This document shows, in pieces, positions 41,545 to 51,773 of a stretch of 51,773 bases of DNA. The DNA is from an uncultured Pelagibacteraceae bacterium (GTDB lineage: Bacteria > Pseudomonadota > Alphaproteobacteria > Pelagibacterales > Pelagibacteraceae). The notes under the pieces were generated by a model. It saw only the letters and a list, made by a program, of their open reading frames with translations. It made no database searches and was not told the DNA's origin. Each line of letters opens with the position of its first letter. Positions within the stretch are counted from its first letter, which is position 1. The stretch is from assembly GCA_902572345.1 (NCBI GenBank), contig CACGEW010000008.1:1-51773 (forward strand). The letters are read 5' to 3'. A program made the position numbers and the translations under genes.

Positions 41545-42270
41545 TTCTTTAATTATTTTCTTTAAGGACCTTTGATTGGATAAACTGTGATCACCATTTT
41601 TTATTATTATTAATTTCTTTTTAGCTTTACTGAAAACTTTTAATACAAATCTAGAGAAACTCACCGGGACAACTTCATCTTTTTGACCGTGAATCATTGT
41701 TACATCTATTTTAGAATTTATTTTTTTATGTAAAACTTTATTTTTTCTTCCATCCTTAATAAGCTGTGAAGTAATTGGATATTCATAGCCTTCATTTTTG
41801 ATTAAAATTTTTCCTGTTTTAAGTAATTCATCCTTTGTTTTTTTCGAAAACTTATTCCACATAAGTCTTGTTAAAAATTCTGGAGCCGAACCAATTCCTA
41901 CAAAACCTTTTATAAGAGATTTAAAATATTTAAATTGATTAAGAGCAATCCAGGCACCCATACTTGATCCTATTAAAATGAAGTTATTTTTTTTTACAAT
42001 TTTTTTAATTACTCTTTTAGTATCATTTGACCAAATACTTATATTTCCTTTTGTAAAATCTCCTGAAGATTTTCCATGCCCAGAGTACTCTAAACTTAAA
42101 AAACCCAATTTGTTCCTCTTAGCAAATTTTAAAAGAGATTGAGGTTTTTTTCCTTCGATATCGGACATGAAACCAGGTAAAAAAACTATATAAAGTTTTT
42201 TTTTAAAGTATTTATCAATAAATCTAAGTTTTTTTGTCTTTGATAATTTTAAATATTTGAATTTTTTCAT
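41515..42270 (-). CDS. Alpha/beta hydrolase
   Basis: A 251-residue serine hydrolase. FLPGFMSDIEGKKPQSL is the oxyanion loop, SLEYSGHGKSSGDF a family landmark, GSSMG at 101-105 the nucleophile elbow (S103). MIHGQKDEVVPV carries the catalytic Asp and NGDHSLSNQ the His. It resembles the short-chain esterase/peptidase-like YqiA or Bem46/ABHD10 group; the substrate is unknown. Its last 30 nt overlap the SDR gene in the opposite direction. It begins 36 nt from the divergent glycosyltransferase start. Confidence 0.85.
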   Translation of the reverse strand: MKKFKYLKLSKTKKLRFIDKYFKKKLYIVFLPGFMSDIEGKKPQSLLKFAKRNKLGFLSLEYSGHGKSSGDFTKGNISIWSNDTKRVIKKIVKKNNFILIGSSMGAWIALNQFKYFKSLIKGFVGIGSAPEFLTRLMWNKFSKKTKDELLKTGKILIKNEGYEYPITSQLIKDGRKNKVLHKKINSKIDVTMIHGQKDEVVPVSFSRFVLKVFSKAKKKLIIIKNGDHSLSNQRSLKKIIKELHTIIKNKI

Positions 42271-42306
42271 ATAAGATTGTTTTAGTGATATTATATAACA
42301 AATAAC

Positions 42307-43464
42307 ATGAGTACTAAATTAAATGTTCTCCAGGTTATTCCAAAACTTGGATATGGTGGTGCTGAAACTGGTTGTTATGATATTGCTCATTTTTTATCGG
42401 AAAATGATTGCGGTTCATTTTTAGCTACTTCAGGTGGAGCGTTAATAAAGTTTATTAAAAAGGATAAGGTGAAATTAATTAGGCTACCAGTTCATTCAAA
42501 AAATCCACTTCTAATATTACTCAATACTCTTCTGTTGGTTCTTTACATTATTTTTTTTAAAATAAACATTGTTCATGCTAGAAGTCGGGCACCCGCCTGG
42601 TCATGTTACTTTGCATCATTAATAACGAGAAGAATTTTTGTTACTACGTTTCATGGAACTTACAATTTTAAAAATAAAATAAAAAAATTTTATAATAGTA
42701 TAATGTTAAGAGCGAAATTAACCATTGCCGGATCTAATTTTATTTTTGGTCACATTAATGAAAATTATAGTGAATATCTAAGTAAAGATAAAAAACTTAG
42801 AGTAATTTTTAGAGGGATTAATATCGATTATTTTAATTCCCAAAATATATCGGCACTTAAACAAGAAAAACTTAAACAAGAGTGGGGATTAGACTCAAAT
42901 AAATTTACAATACTTTTACCAGGCAGATTAACTTATTGGAAAGGACAAGAAAAATTTATTGAGTCGCTTAATATATTAATTGAAGATTTTAATTTCACAA
43001 ACTTTCAAGCGATAATTCTTGGACCAGATCAAGGCAGAAAAGTTTATTCGAAGAAACTAATTAACCTTGTTCAAAGATATAGTTTAAATAAAAAAATTAA
43101 ATTTATTCAATACTGTAAAGAAATGCCTCTTGCTTATTCTTTAGCCGATGTAGTGGTTTCAGCCTCGATAGAGCCAGAGGCATTTGGTAGGGTTTCAGTC
43201 GAAGCTCAATCCATGGGAAAGCCAATTATCGCAAGTAATATTGGTGGGTCAAAAGAAACAGTTGTTAATAGAAAAACGGGTTTTTTATATAAGCATGACG
43301 ATCCTAGAGAACTTGCTAAAATTTTAAATACTGTTATTCAATTATCACCAGATGAATTAAGATCTATGGGAAATGAGGGCAGAAAAAATATCGTTAAAAA
43401 ATTTGATGTTGAAACAATGTGCCAATCTAATTTAAAAGAGTACAGAAGATTAATTAAAAATTAA
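42307..43464 (+). CDS. Glycosyltransferase family 4 (GT-B fold)
   Basis: A 385-residue enzyme. PKLGYGGAETGCYDIAHFL (about 12-30) is the acceptor-side N-terminal motif, LLPGRLTYWKGQEKFIES (about 197) the start of the C-terminal domain, and SIEPEAFGRVSVEAQSMGKP (about 279-298) the EX7E sugar-nucleotide motif. It transfers a sugar to a lipid or glycan acceptor during LPS or capsule assembly. The nearest envelope genes here are waaL and uppP, 8 kb away. The last base of its TAA is the first base of thrS (TAATG). Confidence 0.9.
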   Translation: MSTKLNVLQVIPKLGYGGAETGCYDIAHFLSENDCGSFLATSGGALIKFIKKDKVKLIRLPVHSKNPLLILLNTLLLVLYIIFFKINIVHARSRAPAWSCYFASLITRRIFVTTFHGTYNFKNKIKKFYNSIMLRAKLTIAGSNFIFGHINENYSEYLSKDKKLRVIFRGINIDYFNSQNISALKQEKLKQEWGLDSNKFTILLPGRLTYWKGQEKFIESLNILIEDFNFTNFQAIILGPDQGRKVYSKKLINLVQRYSLNKKIKFIQYCKEMPLAYSLADVVVSASIEPEAFGRVSVEAQSMGKPIIASNIGGSKETVVNRKTGFLYKHDDPRELAKILNTVIQLSPDELRSMGNEGRKNIVKKFDVETMCQSNLKEYRRLIKN

Positions 43465-45380
43465 TGCCGCAAATTCATTTATTAGACGGGAAAAAAATAA
43501 AGTTCAATAAGTCCATTACTGGTTTTGATTTAACCAAAAAAATTAGTAAGTCTCTTGAAAAAACAGCTCTCATAATGGAAGTTGATGGAGATCTTAAAGA
43601 TTTGAGTCATCAGATTACTAAAGATGCCAAGGTTAGAATTATTACCCCTAAAGACAAAGAAGGTCTAGACGTCATCAGGCATGACGCTGCTCATATTTTG
43701 GCAATGGCTGTTCAAGAGCTTTATCCAGGCACTCAAGTTACAATTGGTCCAGTAATTGAAAATGGTTTCTATTATGATTTTTCTAGAAAAGAACCTTTTA
43801 CAGAGGAGGATTTAAAAAAAATTGAAAAAAAAATGGGTGAGATAGTCGATCGAGATGAAAAAACACATAGAGAAGTATGGAAAAGAGATGATGCAGTTAA
43901 ACATTTTTTAAAGATTGGTGAAAAATATAAAGCAGAAATTATTGAAAGCATTCCCTCCGGTGAAGAAGTGTCTATTTATCATCATGGAAAGTGGCACGAT
44001 TTATGTAGGGGACCTCATTTAGCCTCTACTGGAAAAATAGGTAAAGCTTTTAAACTAACCAAAGTATCTGGCGCATATTGGAGAGGTGACTCTGACAACG
44101 AAATGCTTCAAAGAATTTATGGTACTTGTTGGGCCTCAAAAAAAGAACTTGACGATTACCTTCATCGACTGGAGGAAGCTGAGAAAAGAGATCACAGAAA
44201 ATTGGGAAAAGAAATGGATCTTTTCCATTTTAGAGAAGAAAGTCCAGGAGCAGTGTTTTGGCATGAAAAAGGCTGGTTGCTTTTTCAAAGGCTTGTAGAA
44301 TACATGCGAGCAAAACAAAGACTTGCTGGTTATAAAGAAATTAATACGCCAGAACTTTTAGATAAAACTCTTTGGGAAAAGTCTGGTCATTGGGATAAAT
44401 TTGGAGAGCACATGTTTACATCTGAAACGCCAGATGAAAAAACTTTCGCTGTTAAACCAATGAATTGTCCAGGTTGTGTTCAAGTATTTAATCAAGGTTT
44501 AAAAAGTTATAGAGATTTACCCTTAAAATTATCTGAGTTTGGTAAGGTGCATAGATACGAACCTTCTGGAGCTTTACACGGTTTATTAAGAGTAAGAGCA
44601 TTTACCCAAGATGATGCCCATATATTTTGTACAGAAGATCAAATTACAGATGAGTCTCTATCCGTTACAAATTTGATTTTAGAAATCTATAAAGATTTAG
44701 GGTTTGAAAATGTTATTTTAAAATATTCTGATAGACCTGAGAAGCGAGTTGGTGATGATAGTGTTTGGGATAAATCAGAAGCAGCTCTATTAGCTGCAAT
44801 TAAACAATCAAAACTTGAATATACTATTAATAAAGGTGAGGGGGCATTTTATGGTCCAAAAATTGAATTTGTTTTAAGAGATGCTATTGGAAGAGATTGG
44901 CAATGTGGAACATTACAAGTAGATTTAAATTTACCTAATAGATTAGGTGCTTCTTACGTTGCTAAAGACGGCAATAAAAAAGTTCCTGTTATGTTACACC
45001 GAGCACTATTTGGTTCTTTGGAGAGATTTATAGGAATTTTAATTGAAAATTATGCTGGCAAATTACCTTTTTGGCTTTCACCGGCACAAGCAGTTGTGTG
45101 TCCTATTGCTGAAGAGAACAATGAATACGTAAAAAAGTTATTTAAAGATTTATTTAAAGAAGGTATAAAATGTGAAATGGATTTAAGAAACGAAAAAATT
45201 AATTATAAAGTTAGAGAACATTCACTTGCAAAAGTGCCTTTTATTATTGTCTGTGGAAAAAAAGAAGTTGCAGAAAACACAGTTACAGTTAGAAAATTAG
45301 GTTCTGATAAACAAGAAATAATGAAAAGAGAAGATTTAATAAAAAATATGCTTGCCTCAAATAAGTTGCCTTTAAATTAA
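43464..45380 (+). CDS. thrS: Threonyl-tRNA synthetase
   Basis: A 638-residue class II synthetase. A TGS domain covers 1-60 and the editing domain has HDAAHILAMAVQELYPG (about 74-90). The catalytic core has MNCPGC (zinc Cys), RVRAFTQDDAHIFC (motif 2 region) and HRALFGSLERF (motif 3, Arg). The C-terminal anticodon-binding domain follows. Length matches E. coli ThrRS (642). It leads the thrS-infC-rpmI-rplT-pheS-pheT block conserved in many bacteria; E. coli thrS represses its own translation through a leader, but here it shares its start with the upstream gene's stop, so that control is unlikely. Confidence 0.98.
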   Translation: MPQIHLLDGKKIKFNKSITGFDLTKKISKSLEKTALIMEVDGDLKDLSHQITKDAKVRIITPKDKEGLDVIRHDAAHILAMAVQELYPGTQVTIGPVIENGFYYDFSRKEPFTEEDLKKIEKKMGEIVDRDEKTHREVWKRDDAVKHFLKIGEKYKAEIIESIPSGEEVSIYHHGKWHDLCRGPHLASTGKIGKAFKLTKVSGAYWRGDSDNEMLQRIYGTCWASKKELDDYLHRLEEAEKRDHRKLGKEMDLFHFREESPGAVFWHEKGWLLFQRLVEYMRAKQRLAGYKEINTPELLDKTLWEKSGHWDKFGEHMFTSETPDEKTFAVKPMNCPGCVQVFNQGLKSYRDLPLKLSEFGKVHRYEPSGALHGLLRVRAFTQDDAHIFCTEDQITDESLSVTNLILEIYKDLGFENVILKYSDRPEKRVGDDSVWDKSEAALLAAIKQSKLEYTINKGEGAFYGPKIEFVLRDAIGRDWQCGTLQVDLNLPNRLGASYVAKDGNKKVPVMLHRALFGSLERFIGILIENYAGKLPFWLSPAQAVVCPIAEENNEYVKKLFKDLFKEGIKCEMDLRNEKINYKVREHSLAKVPFIIVCGKKEVAENTVTVRKLGSDKQEIMKREDLIKNMLASNKLPLN

Positions 45381-45926
45381 GTGTCAAACTTTAAACCCAA
45401 CTATTTTCAGAGAAGAAGCAAACCTAAAGGTCCTAAAGCCAATGAGAGAATTAGAGCTTTAGACGTGCAGGTCATCGGGAGTGATGGAGGAAATTTAGGA
45501 ACTTTGCCACTCAACAAAGCCATTGAACTAGCAAAACAAGATGGATTAGATTTAATCGAAATCTCACCAAATGCAAATCCACCAGTATGTAAAATTATGG
45601 ATATGGGCAAGTATAAGTACGACTTGCAGAAAAAAGCCAATCAAGCAAAGAAAAAACAAAAAATAGTTTCACTTAAAGAAATAAAATTAAGACCAGGAAC
45701 TGAGACACATGACTATAATTTTAAGATTAAAAATGCTAAAAAGTTTATTTCAAAGGGTAATAAAGTTAAATTTACAGTCAAATTTAAAGGAAGAGAAATG
45801 CAACATACAGATCTCGGTAAAGACTTGATGAACAAGATCATAGAGGAAACCAAAGAAGTAGCTAAAGTAGAAAGCAAGCCAAAATTTGAAGGTAGACAGA
45901 TGGTTATGATAATTCAACCTCTGTAA
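45381..45926 (+). CDS. infC: Translation initiation factor IF-3
   Basis: A 181-residue factor that checks start codons on the 30S subunit. The N-terminal domain has NERIRALDVQVIGSDGGNLG, and the linker KKQKIVSLKEIKLRPGTETHDY leads into the C-terminal domain with KFTVKFKGREMQHTDLGK. Start is GTG immediately after the thrS TAA (TAAGTG). E. coli infC uses AUU for autoregulation; a non-ATG start here is in keeping. The apparent ATT start at 1049 makes IF-3 discrimination relevant to this window. Confidence 0.97.
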   Translation: MSNFKPNYFQRRSKPKGPKANERIRALDVQVIGSDGGNLGTLPLNKAIELAKQDGLDLIEISPNANPPVCKIMDMGKYKYDLQKKANQAKKKQKIVSLKEIKLRPGTETHDYNFKIKNAKKFISKGNKVKFTVKFKGREMQHTDLGKDLMNKIIEETKEVAKVESKPKFEGRQMVMIIQPL

Positions 45927-45986
45927 ATCACCAATAATATCATCTTGTAAAGATTTATTAATGCCTATATAAGTCCGAAATATTTT

Positions 45987-46193
45987 ATGCCAAAACTTAA
46001 AACAAAAAGCTCTGCAAAAAAAAGATTCAGATTTACTGCTACAGGTAAAATTAAAATGCCTCAAGCTGGTAAGAGACATGGTATGATTAAAAGAACAAAT
46101 TCACAAATTAGAAAACAACGAGGCACTACAATTATGACTAAACAGGATTCAAAAATTGTCAAATCGTATATGCCATATAACTTAAGAGGATAA
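45987..46193 (+). CDS. rpmI: 50S ribosomal protein L35
   Basis: A 68-residue basic ribosomal protein; it starts [20 protein letters not shown], as the family does, and ends in the MPYNLRG type tail. It lies 60 nt after infC and 1 nt before rplT, the universal order. Confidence 0.97.
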   Translation: MPKLKTKSSAKKRFRFTATGKIKMPQAGKRHGMIKRTNSQIRKQRGTTIMTKQDSKIVKSYMPYNLRG

Positions 46194-46194
46194 T

Positions 46195-46551
46195 ATGGCT
46201 AGAACAAAACGAGGTGTAGTAAGTAGAGCAAAACACAATAAAGTTTTAAAATCAGTAAAAGGTCAAAGAGGAAGACGAAAGAATACTATCCGTATAGCAC
46301 GTCAAGCTATGGAAAAAGCAATGCAATATGCTTACAGAGATAGAAAAGCCAAAAAAAGAGAATTCAGATCATTATGGATACAAAGAATAAATGCTGGAGT
46401 TAGAGCTGAAGGTTTAACTTATGCAAAATTCATCAATGGTTTAGCTAAATCAAAAATTAAACTAGATAGAAAAGTCCTAGCAGAGCTTGCTTACAATAAT
46501 CCCGAAGTCTTTAAATCAGTAGTAAAAAAGGTTCAATCCTCCCTAGCTTAA
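46195..46551 (+). CDS. rplT: 50S ribosomal protein L20
   Basis: A 118-residue early-assembly rRNA-binding protein. The basic N-terminal tail [19 protein letters not shown] is followed by [20 protein letters not shown] and the globular part with [12 protein letters not shown]. In E. coli it represses its own operon; whether this holds here cannot be seen, as the 60-nt infC-rpmI spacer has no clear pseudoknot. Confidence 0.97.
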   Translation: MARTKRGVVSRAKHNKVLKSVKGQRGRRKNTIRIARQAMEKAMQYAYRDRKAKKREFRSLWIQRINAGVRAEGLTYAKFINGLAKSKIKLDRKVLAELAYNNPEVFKSVVKKVQSSLA

Positions 46552-46599
46552 AAGGGCCTTTGATTTAATCTCAACTTAATATAAAAAATCAATAACCCA

Positions 46600-47667
46600 A
46601 TGAGTGATTTAGATAAAATAAGTTCAGTATTTAATGCAAAGATTGACTCTGTTAAAACAAAAGATGATCTTCAAAATATTAAGACAGAATTTTTCGGTAA
46701 AAATGGCCAGATAACTCATCAGTTTAAATTTTTAGGTTCTTTAGAACCAGAAAAAAGAAAAGAATTCGCCTCGAATTTAAATAAAATCAAAGATGATCTA
46801 ACTAGTCAGCTAGAACAAAAGAATATTGAAATTGAAACTCAAGAAATTAATGAAAAACTTAAAAATGAAAAGGTTGATGTTACTTTACCTATTCGACCTG
46901 ATCGTCAAGGAAAGATCCATCCAGTTTCTCAGGTAATTGATGAAATATCCTCGATCTTTTCAGAAATAGGTTTTTCGGTAGCTGAGGGGCCCGATGTTGA
47001 GTCCGAATATAATAATTTTACAGCTTTAAATACCCCAGAGGAACATCCTGCTAGAGATATGCACGATACTTTTTATTTAGAGGAAAATAAAAAATTATTG
47101 TTAAGAACACATACATCACCAGTTCAAATTAGAACGATGTTGTCAAGTAAGCCACCTTTTAAAATAATTGTACCAGGAAGAACTTACAGATGTGATAGTG
47201 ATCAAACTCATGCCCCTATGTTCCATCAGCTTGAAGGACTTCATATAGATAAAGGTATTACAATGGGACATCTTAAAGGCTGCCTAGATTATTTTATAAA
47301 AGAATTTTTTGAAGTTAAAAATGTAAAAATGAGATTTAGACCGAGTCATTTCCCTTTTACAGAACCTTCTGCAGAAGTTGACATTGGATATAAAATTGAA
47401 AAAGGGAAAATAGTTATTGGCGAGGGAGATAAATGGTTAGAAGTTTTAGGATGCGGAATGGTTCATCCCAATGTTTTAAAAAATGTAAAAATTGATACTA
47501 AAAAATATCAAGGATTTGCTTTTGGAATAGGTATTGATCGTTTAGCAATGTTAAAATATGGAATTAATGATCTAAGAGCTTTCTTTGAGGCAGATTATAG
47601 ATGGTTAAGCCATTTTGGATTTGATCCATTAGATGTTCCAACTAATTATAGAGGATTGAGTAAATGA
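46600..47667 (+). CDS. pheS: Phenylalanyl-tRNA synthetase alpha subunit
   Basis: A 355-residue class II subunit. The N-terminal coiled coil (1-85) binds t[23 protein letters not shown] opens the catalytic domain, TSPVQIRTM is motif 2 region, [10 protein letters not shown] and [15 protein letters not shown] near the end (motif 3) bind ATP. Length is a little over E. coli PheS (327). The stop overlaps pheT (ATGA). Confidence 0.97.
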   Translation: MSDLDKISSVFNAKIDSVKTKDDLQNIKTEFFGKNGQITHQFKFLGSLEPEKRKEFASNLNKIKDDLTSQLEQKNIEIETQEINEKLKNEKVDVTLPIRPDRQGKIHPVSQVIDEISSIFSEIGFSVAEGPDVESEYNNFTALNTPEEHPARDMHDTFYLEENKKLLLRTHTSPVQIRTMLSSKPPFKIIVPGRTYRCDSDQTHAPMFHQLEGLHIDKGITMGHLKGCLDYFIKEFFEVKNVKMRFRPSHFPFTEPSAEVDIGYKIEKGKIVIGEGDKWLEVLGCGMVHPNVLKNVKIDTKKYQGFAFGIGIDRLAMLKYGINDLRAFFEADYRWLSHFGFDPLDVPTNYRGLSK

Positions 47668-50066
47668 TTATTACAATTACTTGGCTTAAAGAACATCTTA
47701 AAACTTCAGCTAAAGAAAATGAGATTATTGATCGTCTTACAAATATCGGACTTGAAGTCGAAGGTGTAAAAGAAAACTCTGGAGAGATGGCTAAGTTTAA
47801 AATTGCGAAAGTTTTAAAAGCAGAAAAACATCCTAATGCTGATAAGTTAAAAGTTTGTGATGTTACTATCGGCGGTAAAGAGATCTTAAAAGTTGTCTGC
47901 GGAGCTCCAAATGCTAGAGAGGGTTTAATCACAATCTATGCACCTCCAGGAGCAGTAATACCTAAAACTAATTTTGAATTGAAGGTAGCTAAAATAAGAG
48001 GAGTTGAGTCAAAAGGGATGCTTTGTTCCGAAAGTGAACTCAATTTATCTGAGGAAAGTGATGGGATTATTGAACTTAAAAATAAAGATAAAGAGATAGG
48101 AAAAAGCTATTTTAAAAGTATATCAGAAAAAGCAATCGATATTTCAATAACCCCTAACCGCGCTGATTGTTTAGGCGTTAGAGGGATTGCAAGAGATCTC
48201 TCTTCAGCAGGAGTTGGAAAATTAATACCAATAAAAGGAAAAAAAATTAAACAAAATTCAAAACACCAAATTAAAACATCAATTACTAAAGAAAAGAACC
48301 AGGGGTGCGATATCTTTGGAAGCTGTTATATCAAAAATATTACAAACAAAGAAAGCCCTGAATGGCTTAAAAATAAATTAATCGCTTTAGGTTTAAAACC
48401 CATTTCTGCAGTAGTGGATATTACTAACTATGTAATGTTTGATCTAAACAGACCATTGCATGCTTATGATGCAGATAAAATTAACAAAGAAATTATAGTT
48501 AGAAATGCTAAAGAAGGTGAAATATTTGAGGCATTAGATAATAGAAAATATAAATTAAAAAAAGACATGTGTGTCATCTCTGATAAATCAGGCGTTCTCG
48601 GGTTAGGTGGGATTATTGGAGGAACCTCTACCTCTACCGAATTAGATACGAAAAATATACTTTTAGAAGCTGCTTATTTTAGCCCATCTTCAATAAGAAA
48701 AACGGCTAGAGACCTTAATATTAATACCGACGCTAAGTACAGATTTGAAAGAGGAATTGACCCTAACTCGATTAAAGAGGGGCTAGAACTTGCAACTGAA
48801 CTAATTTTAAAAATTTGCGGAGGGGAAGCTAGTAAGTTTCAAATTACCGGAAAGACAATCCAAAAAAATAAGATAATTAACTTTCAAGTAGAAAAATTTG
48901 AAAAACTAATTGGTATTTCTATCACTGCTAATGAAATTGATAAAATTTTATCCTCACTAGGTTTTAAATGTAAAAAAAGTCAAAAAGCTATAAAAGTAGA
49001 AGTGCCAAGTTGGAGGCCAGATGTGAGTTTGGACGAAGATTTGATTGAGGAGCTAATTCGGATCAAAGGATTCAATAATATAAAATTAATTGAACCAAGC
49101 AAAAACAGAAACCAAGATACTCTTAACTTTAAGCAAAAACTATTCCATTTGTCACAGAGATCTTTAGCTTCTAAAGGCTATATGGAAATAGTTACTTGGT
49201 CTTTTACTGACTCAAAGATTGATAAACAATTTTCTAAAGGCGAAAAAGAAATTCCAATATACAATCCTATTTCTTCTGATCTAGATGTATTAAGACGATC
49301 AATTTTCTCTAATTTAGCAATTTATTTAAAAAAGAATCAAGACAGAGGATACGAAGACTTATCTTTATTTGAAGTTGGCCCAACATTTTTTGGAAAAAAC
49401 CCAGGCGAACAACAGATTGTAGTTGGAGGTTTGAAATCTGGAAAAATAAATAGAAAGAGCTGGCTAGATAAGGAGAGAAATGTAGATGTTTTTGATATTA
49501 AAAGTGATGCTATTAAAACTTTAGTCGAACTTGGAATAGAAGAAAAAAATCTTTTTGTAACTGATAATACAAAGCACAGTTATCATCCAGGCAGATCAGG
49601 TTCGATAACTTTAAAATCAGAAAAAGGACCTCACTTAGCTTATTTTGGTGAAATACATCCTGCAATAATTAAGAACTTAGATTGTAAAGACAAAAATATA
49701 TTTGGCTTTGAAATATTTCTGAAAAACATCCCTGAACCCAACAAAAAATTAAGACAAAGTAAAAAAAGTTTTCAAACCTCAGATTACCAAAAATCAGAAA
49801 GAGATTTTGCTTTTGTCATTGATAAAATCTTTAAAATTGGTGTTTTAGAGAAAATTATAAGTGAAGTAGATGAAAATATAATCCAAAATGTATCCACTTT
49901 TGATGTTTACGAGGGGGAAAATATTCCAAAAGATAAAAAGTCAGTTGCAATTAACGTTACTTTACAGGCCATCGATAAAACTTTATCAGAGAATGATTTA
50001 GAGGAAATCAGTAAAAAGATTGTTGATACAGTGAGTAAAAAAACTGGCGCTACAATTAGATCATAA
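47664..50066 (+). CDS. pheT: Phenylalanyl-tRNA synthetase beta subunit
   Basis: An 800-residue subunit. The EMAP/OB tRNA-binding domain is at about 40-150 ([24 protein letters not shown]). The B3/4 editing domain has [19 protein letters not shown] and [17 protein letters not shown]. The B5 domain (about 400-480) has [20 protein letters not shown]. The C-terminal ferredoxin-like anticodon-binding domain starts near [15 protein letters not shown]. Length matches bacterial PheT. Its start overlaps pheS (ATGA) and its stop overlaps lepA (TAATG). Confidence 0.97.
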   Translation: MIITITWLKEHLKTSAKENEIIDRLTNIGLEVEGVKENSGEMAKFKIAKVLKAEKHPNADKLKVCDVTIGGKEILKVVCGAPNAREGLITIYAPPGAVIPKTNFELKVAKIRGVESKGMLCSESELNLSEESDGIIELKNKDKEIGKSYFKSISEKAIDISITPNRADCLGVRGIARDLSSAGVGKLIPIKGKKIKQNSKHQIKTSITKEKNQGCDIFGSCYIKNITNKESPEWLKNKLIALGLKPISAVVDITNYVMFDLNRPLHAYDADKINKEIIVRNAKEGEIFEALDNRKYKLKKDMCVISDKSGVLGLGGIIGGTSTSTELDTKNILLEAAYFSPSSIRKTARDLNINTDAKYRFERGIDPNSIKEGLELATELILKICGGEASKFQITGKTIQKNKIINFQVEKFEKLIGISITANEIDKILSSLGFKCKKSQKAIKVEVPSWRPDVSLDEDLIEELIRIKGFNNIKLIEPSKNRNQDTLNFKQKLFHLSQRSLASKGYMEIVTWSFTDSKIDKQFSKGEKEIPIYNPISSDLDVLRRSIFSNLAIYLKKNQDRGYEDLSLFEVGPTFFGKNPGEQQIVVGGLKSGKINRKSWLDKERNVDVFDIKSDAIKTLVELGIEEKNLFVTDNTKHSYHPGRSGSITLKSEKGPHLAYFGEIHPAIIKNLDCKDKNIFGFEIFLKNIPEPNKKLRQSKKSFQTSDYQKSERDFAFVIDKIFKIGVLEKIISEVDENIIQNVSTFDVYEGENIPKDKKSVAINVTLQAIDKTLSENDLEEISKKIVDTVSKKTGATIRS

Positions 50067-51301
50067 TGTCAGACATAAAAAGAATACGTAATTTTTCCAT
50101 AATTGCGCATATAGACCATGGTAAATCAACGATTGCTGATCGTATTATCCATAAATGTGGAGGACTAACCGATAGGGAAATGAAACAACAAGTTCTCGAT
50201 TCAATGGATATTGAGAGAGAAAGAGGAATTACGATTAAAGCACAGACTGTTAAACTTAATTATAAAGCGAAAGATGGAACAGAATATATATTAAATATTA
50301 TCGATACTCCGGGCCACGTAGATTTTGGTTATGAAGTAAGTCGATCTTTATCAGCATGTGAGGGATCTCTTCTAATTGTGGACAGCACCCAAGGAGTAGA
50401 GGCTCAAACTTTAGCAAATGTTTACCAAGCTTTAGAAATTAATCATGAAGTGATACCAATTTTAAATAAAATAGATTTACCTGCTTCAGACGTCGAAAAA
50501 ACAAAAACTGAAATTGAGGATGTTGTTGGAATTGAGACAACGAATGCTATTTCTTGTTCTGGAAAAACTGGAGAAGGAATAGATGAGATATTAGAAGCAA
50601 TTATTAACAAATTACCTGCTCCAAATGGGGTTATCGATCAAAAATTAAAATGTTTATTAGTGGATAGCTGGTATGACAGTTATCTTGGCGTAGTAATTCT
50701 GGTCAGAGTCATCAACGGTAAATTAAAAAAAAATATGAAAGTAAGACTAATGTCTAATGATCAAGAATATACAATTGAGAAGGTGGGTGTGTTCACACCA
50801 AAGCCTAATGATATTGACGAGTTAAGCTCTGGAGAGATAGGATTTATAATAACAGGCATAAAGTCTTTATCAGAAACAAAAGTTGGAGATACAATTTGTG
50901 ATGCTAGTGACCCTATTGATAAACCTCTTCCAGGGTTTAAACCTAGTAAACCAGTAGTTTTCTGCGGCCTTTTTCCGGTCGACAGCTCTGAGTATCAAAA
51001 ATTGAAAGATGGTTTGGCAAAATTAAAGCTTAATGATGCAAGTTTTTCTTATGAGGCAGAGTCATCGAGTGCGCTGGGATTAGGATTTAGGTGTGGTTTT
51101 TTAGGGTTACTGCATTTGGAAATTATTACCGAAAGGCTTGAAAGAGAGTTTGACGTTAATCTAATCACGACAACTCCAGGTGTAATTTACAAAGTTCATA
51201 AAAATAAGGGAGAAGTTTTAGATTTGCAAAATCCATCGAACATGCCTGACCCATCTCAAATTGAAAAAATAGAAGAACCTTGGATTAAATCTACGATTAT
51301 T
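50066..51301 (+). CDS. lepA: Elongation factor 4 (LepA), truncated by a fusion at about residue 411
   Basis: A translational GTPase thought to back-translocate or remodel stalled ribosomes. Present: G1 AHIDHGKST (14-22), G2 RERGITI (51-57), G3 DTPGHVD (80-86), G4 NKID (134-137), G5 near SCSGKTGEG, domain II, and the start of domain III-V through [11 protein letters not shown] (401-411). A normal LepA has about 600 residues and continues with a segment like TPDEYLG and then the unique C-terminal domain. Here the frame instead runs into a PDZ domain. The whole LepA-specific C-terminus is missing, so this copy could not do the full job. TAATG overlap with pheT. Confidence 0.9.
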
Positions 51302-51773
51302 GGGATGGAAGCTGGGGTGGTAAAAGTTATTTCACCAATTGATGATACTCCAGCTGCGCAAGCTGGAATAAAAGCTGGAGACTTTATTGTTAAAATTGGC
51401 AAAGAGCAAGTTCAAGGTAAAACTTTAATGGAAGCCGTAAAGCTAATGCGAGGTCCTGTTGGAACTTCAATTAATTTAACAGTAAGAAGAAAAAAATGTT
51501 AAAAAACCTCTTGAGTTTCTTATAGTTAGAAAAATTATTGAAATCCAATCAGTAAGTTCTGAAATAATAAGTAAAGAAAAAAATATAGGCTATTTAAGAT
51601 TGAAATCATTTAACGAAAATAGTGACAACCAATTTTTAAAATCTATTAAAAAATTTGAAAAAAACTTTAAAATTAAAGGCTATATTATAGATTTGAGGAA
51701 TAACCCTGGAGGATTATTAACACAGGCAATTAATATAACAGATTTTTTTCTCGATAATGGAGAGATAGTGTCC
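51302..51773 (+). pseudogene. ctpA: CtpA-type S41 processing protease, 5'-truncated and frameshifted fragment
   Basis: Residues continuing from Lep[21 protein letters not shown] to [14 protein letters not shown], are the PDZ domain of carboxy-terminal processing proteases. The signal peptide and all sequence before the PDZ are absent. At the A-run 51490-51496 the frame ends in TGTTAA (stop at 51500-51502). Shifting by one base (codons from 51492) restores [13 protein letters not shown] and then GYLRLKSFNENSD and IIDLRNNPGGLL, the S41 core, open to the window edge. One base too many or two too few in the A-run explains the break. The catalytic Ser/Lys region would lie past the edge. Confidence 0.85.

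Noticed and set aside
1-51773. CRISPR array, prophage, transposon or toxin-antitoxin locus
   Set aside because: No regularly spaced repeats, phage structural genes, transposase motifs or paired small toxin/antitoxin genes were seen on either strand.

Overview
The window is a dense, strongly AT-rich piece of an alphaproteobacterial chromosome and looks like SAR11 (Candidatus Pelagibacter or a close relative). The reasons are the very low GC, arginine codons that are almost all AGA, spacers mostly under 60 nt, repeated stop-start fusions (TAATG or ATGA), an aceE/aceF pyruvate dehydrogenase, a TAXI-type TRAP transporter, and Coq7, CarD and the SUV3-like helicase side by side. No phage, IS element, integrase, CRISPR array or rRNA is visible. 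Two tRNAs are present: Leu-CAA and Arg-ACG. No gene-free stretch exceeds 300 bases; the longest are 12894-13102 and 27819-28087.

Layout. 1-1032: end of hisC and tyrA. 1049-1939: a haloacetate-dehalogenase-like gene of foreign composition that seems to begin at ATT. 1952-5382 (minus): argH-lptM-lysA-plsC. 5413-9050: envelope, redox and small genes (TlpA-like, HIG1-like, carboxylesterase, HNH, coq7, dsbB, yqaA). 9034-12893: small membrane protein, tandem winged-helix regulator, BASS transporter, tRNA-Leu and an acyl-CoA synthetase. 13103-17099: a monocistronic 24-residue Lys/Arg peptide facing carD-fdxA-terB-like-helicase. 17257-21977: aminotransferase and TAXI TRAP transporter. 22009-23521: tiny ORFs, a hotdog thioesterase and a DMT permease. 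23546-27818 (minus): aceE (with a fused lipoyl domain) and aceF. 28088-33532: acetoacetyl-CoA synthetase, HDAC-like amidohydrolase, thiolase and O-antigen ligase. 33586-34554: tRNA-Arg and uppP. 34720-41544: gltD-gltB-SDR. 41515-43464: hydrolase and glycosyltransferase. 43464-51301: thrS-infC-rpmI-rplT-pheS-pheT-lepA.

How the genes work together. The content is mostly core metabolism: aromatic, histidine, arginine and lysine biosynthesis, nitrogen assimilation by glutamate synthase, pyruvate oxidation, acetoacetate/acetyl-CoA handling, periplasmic disulfide chemistry, lipid and cell-envelope building, and a translation block. Accessory signals are small: the transferred dehalogenase, several microproteins missed by length cutoffs, and regulatory hairpins and dyads in the few real spacers.

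The last 470 bases need caution. LepA stops matching its family at about residue 411 and runs in frame into the PDZ domain of a CtpA-type S41 protease. That part is then frameshifted in an A-run and continues off the window edge. This is most simply an assembly or amplification chimera, but a real deletion is possible.
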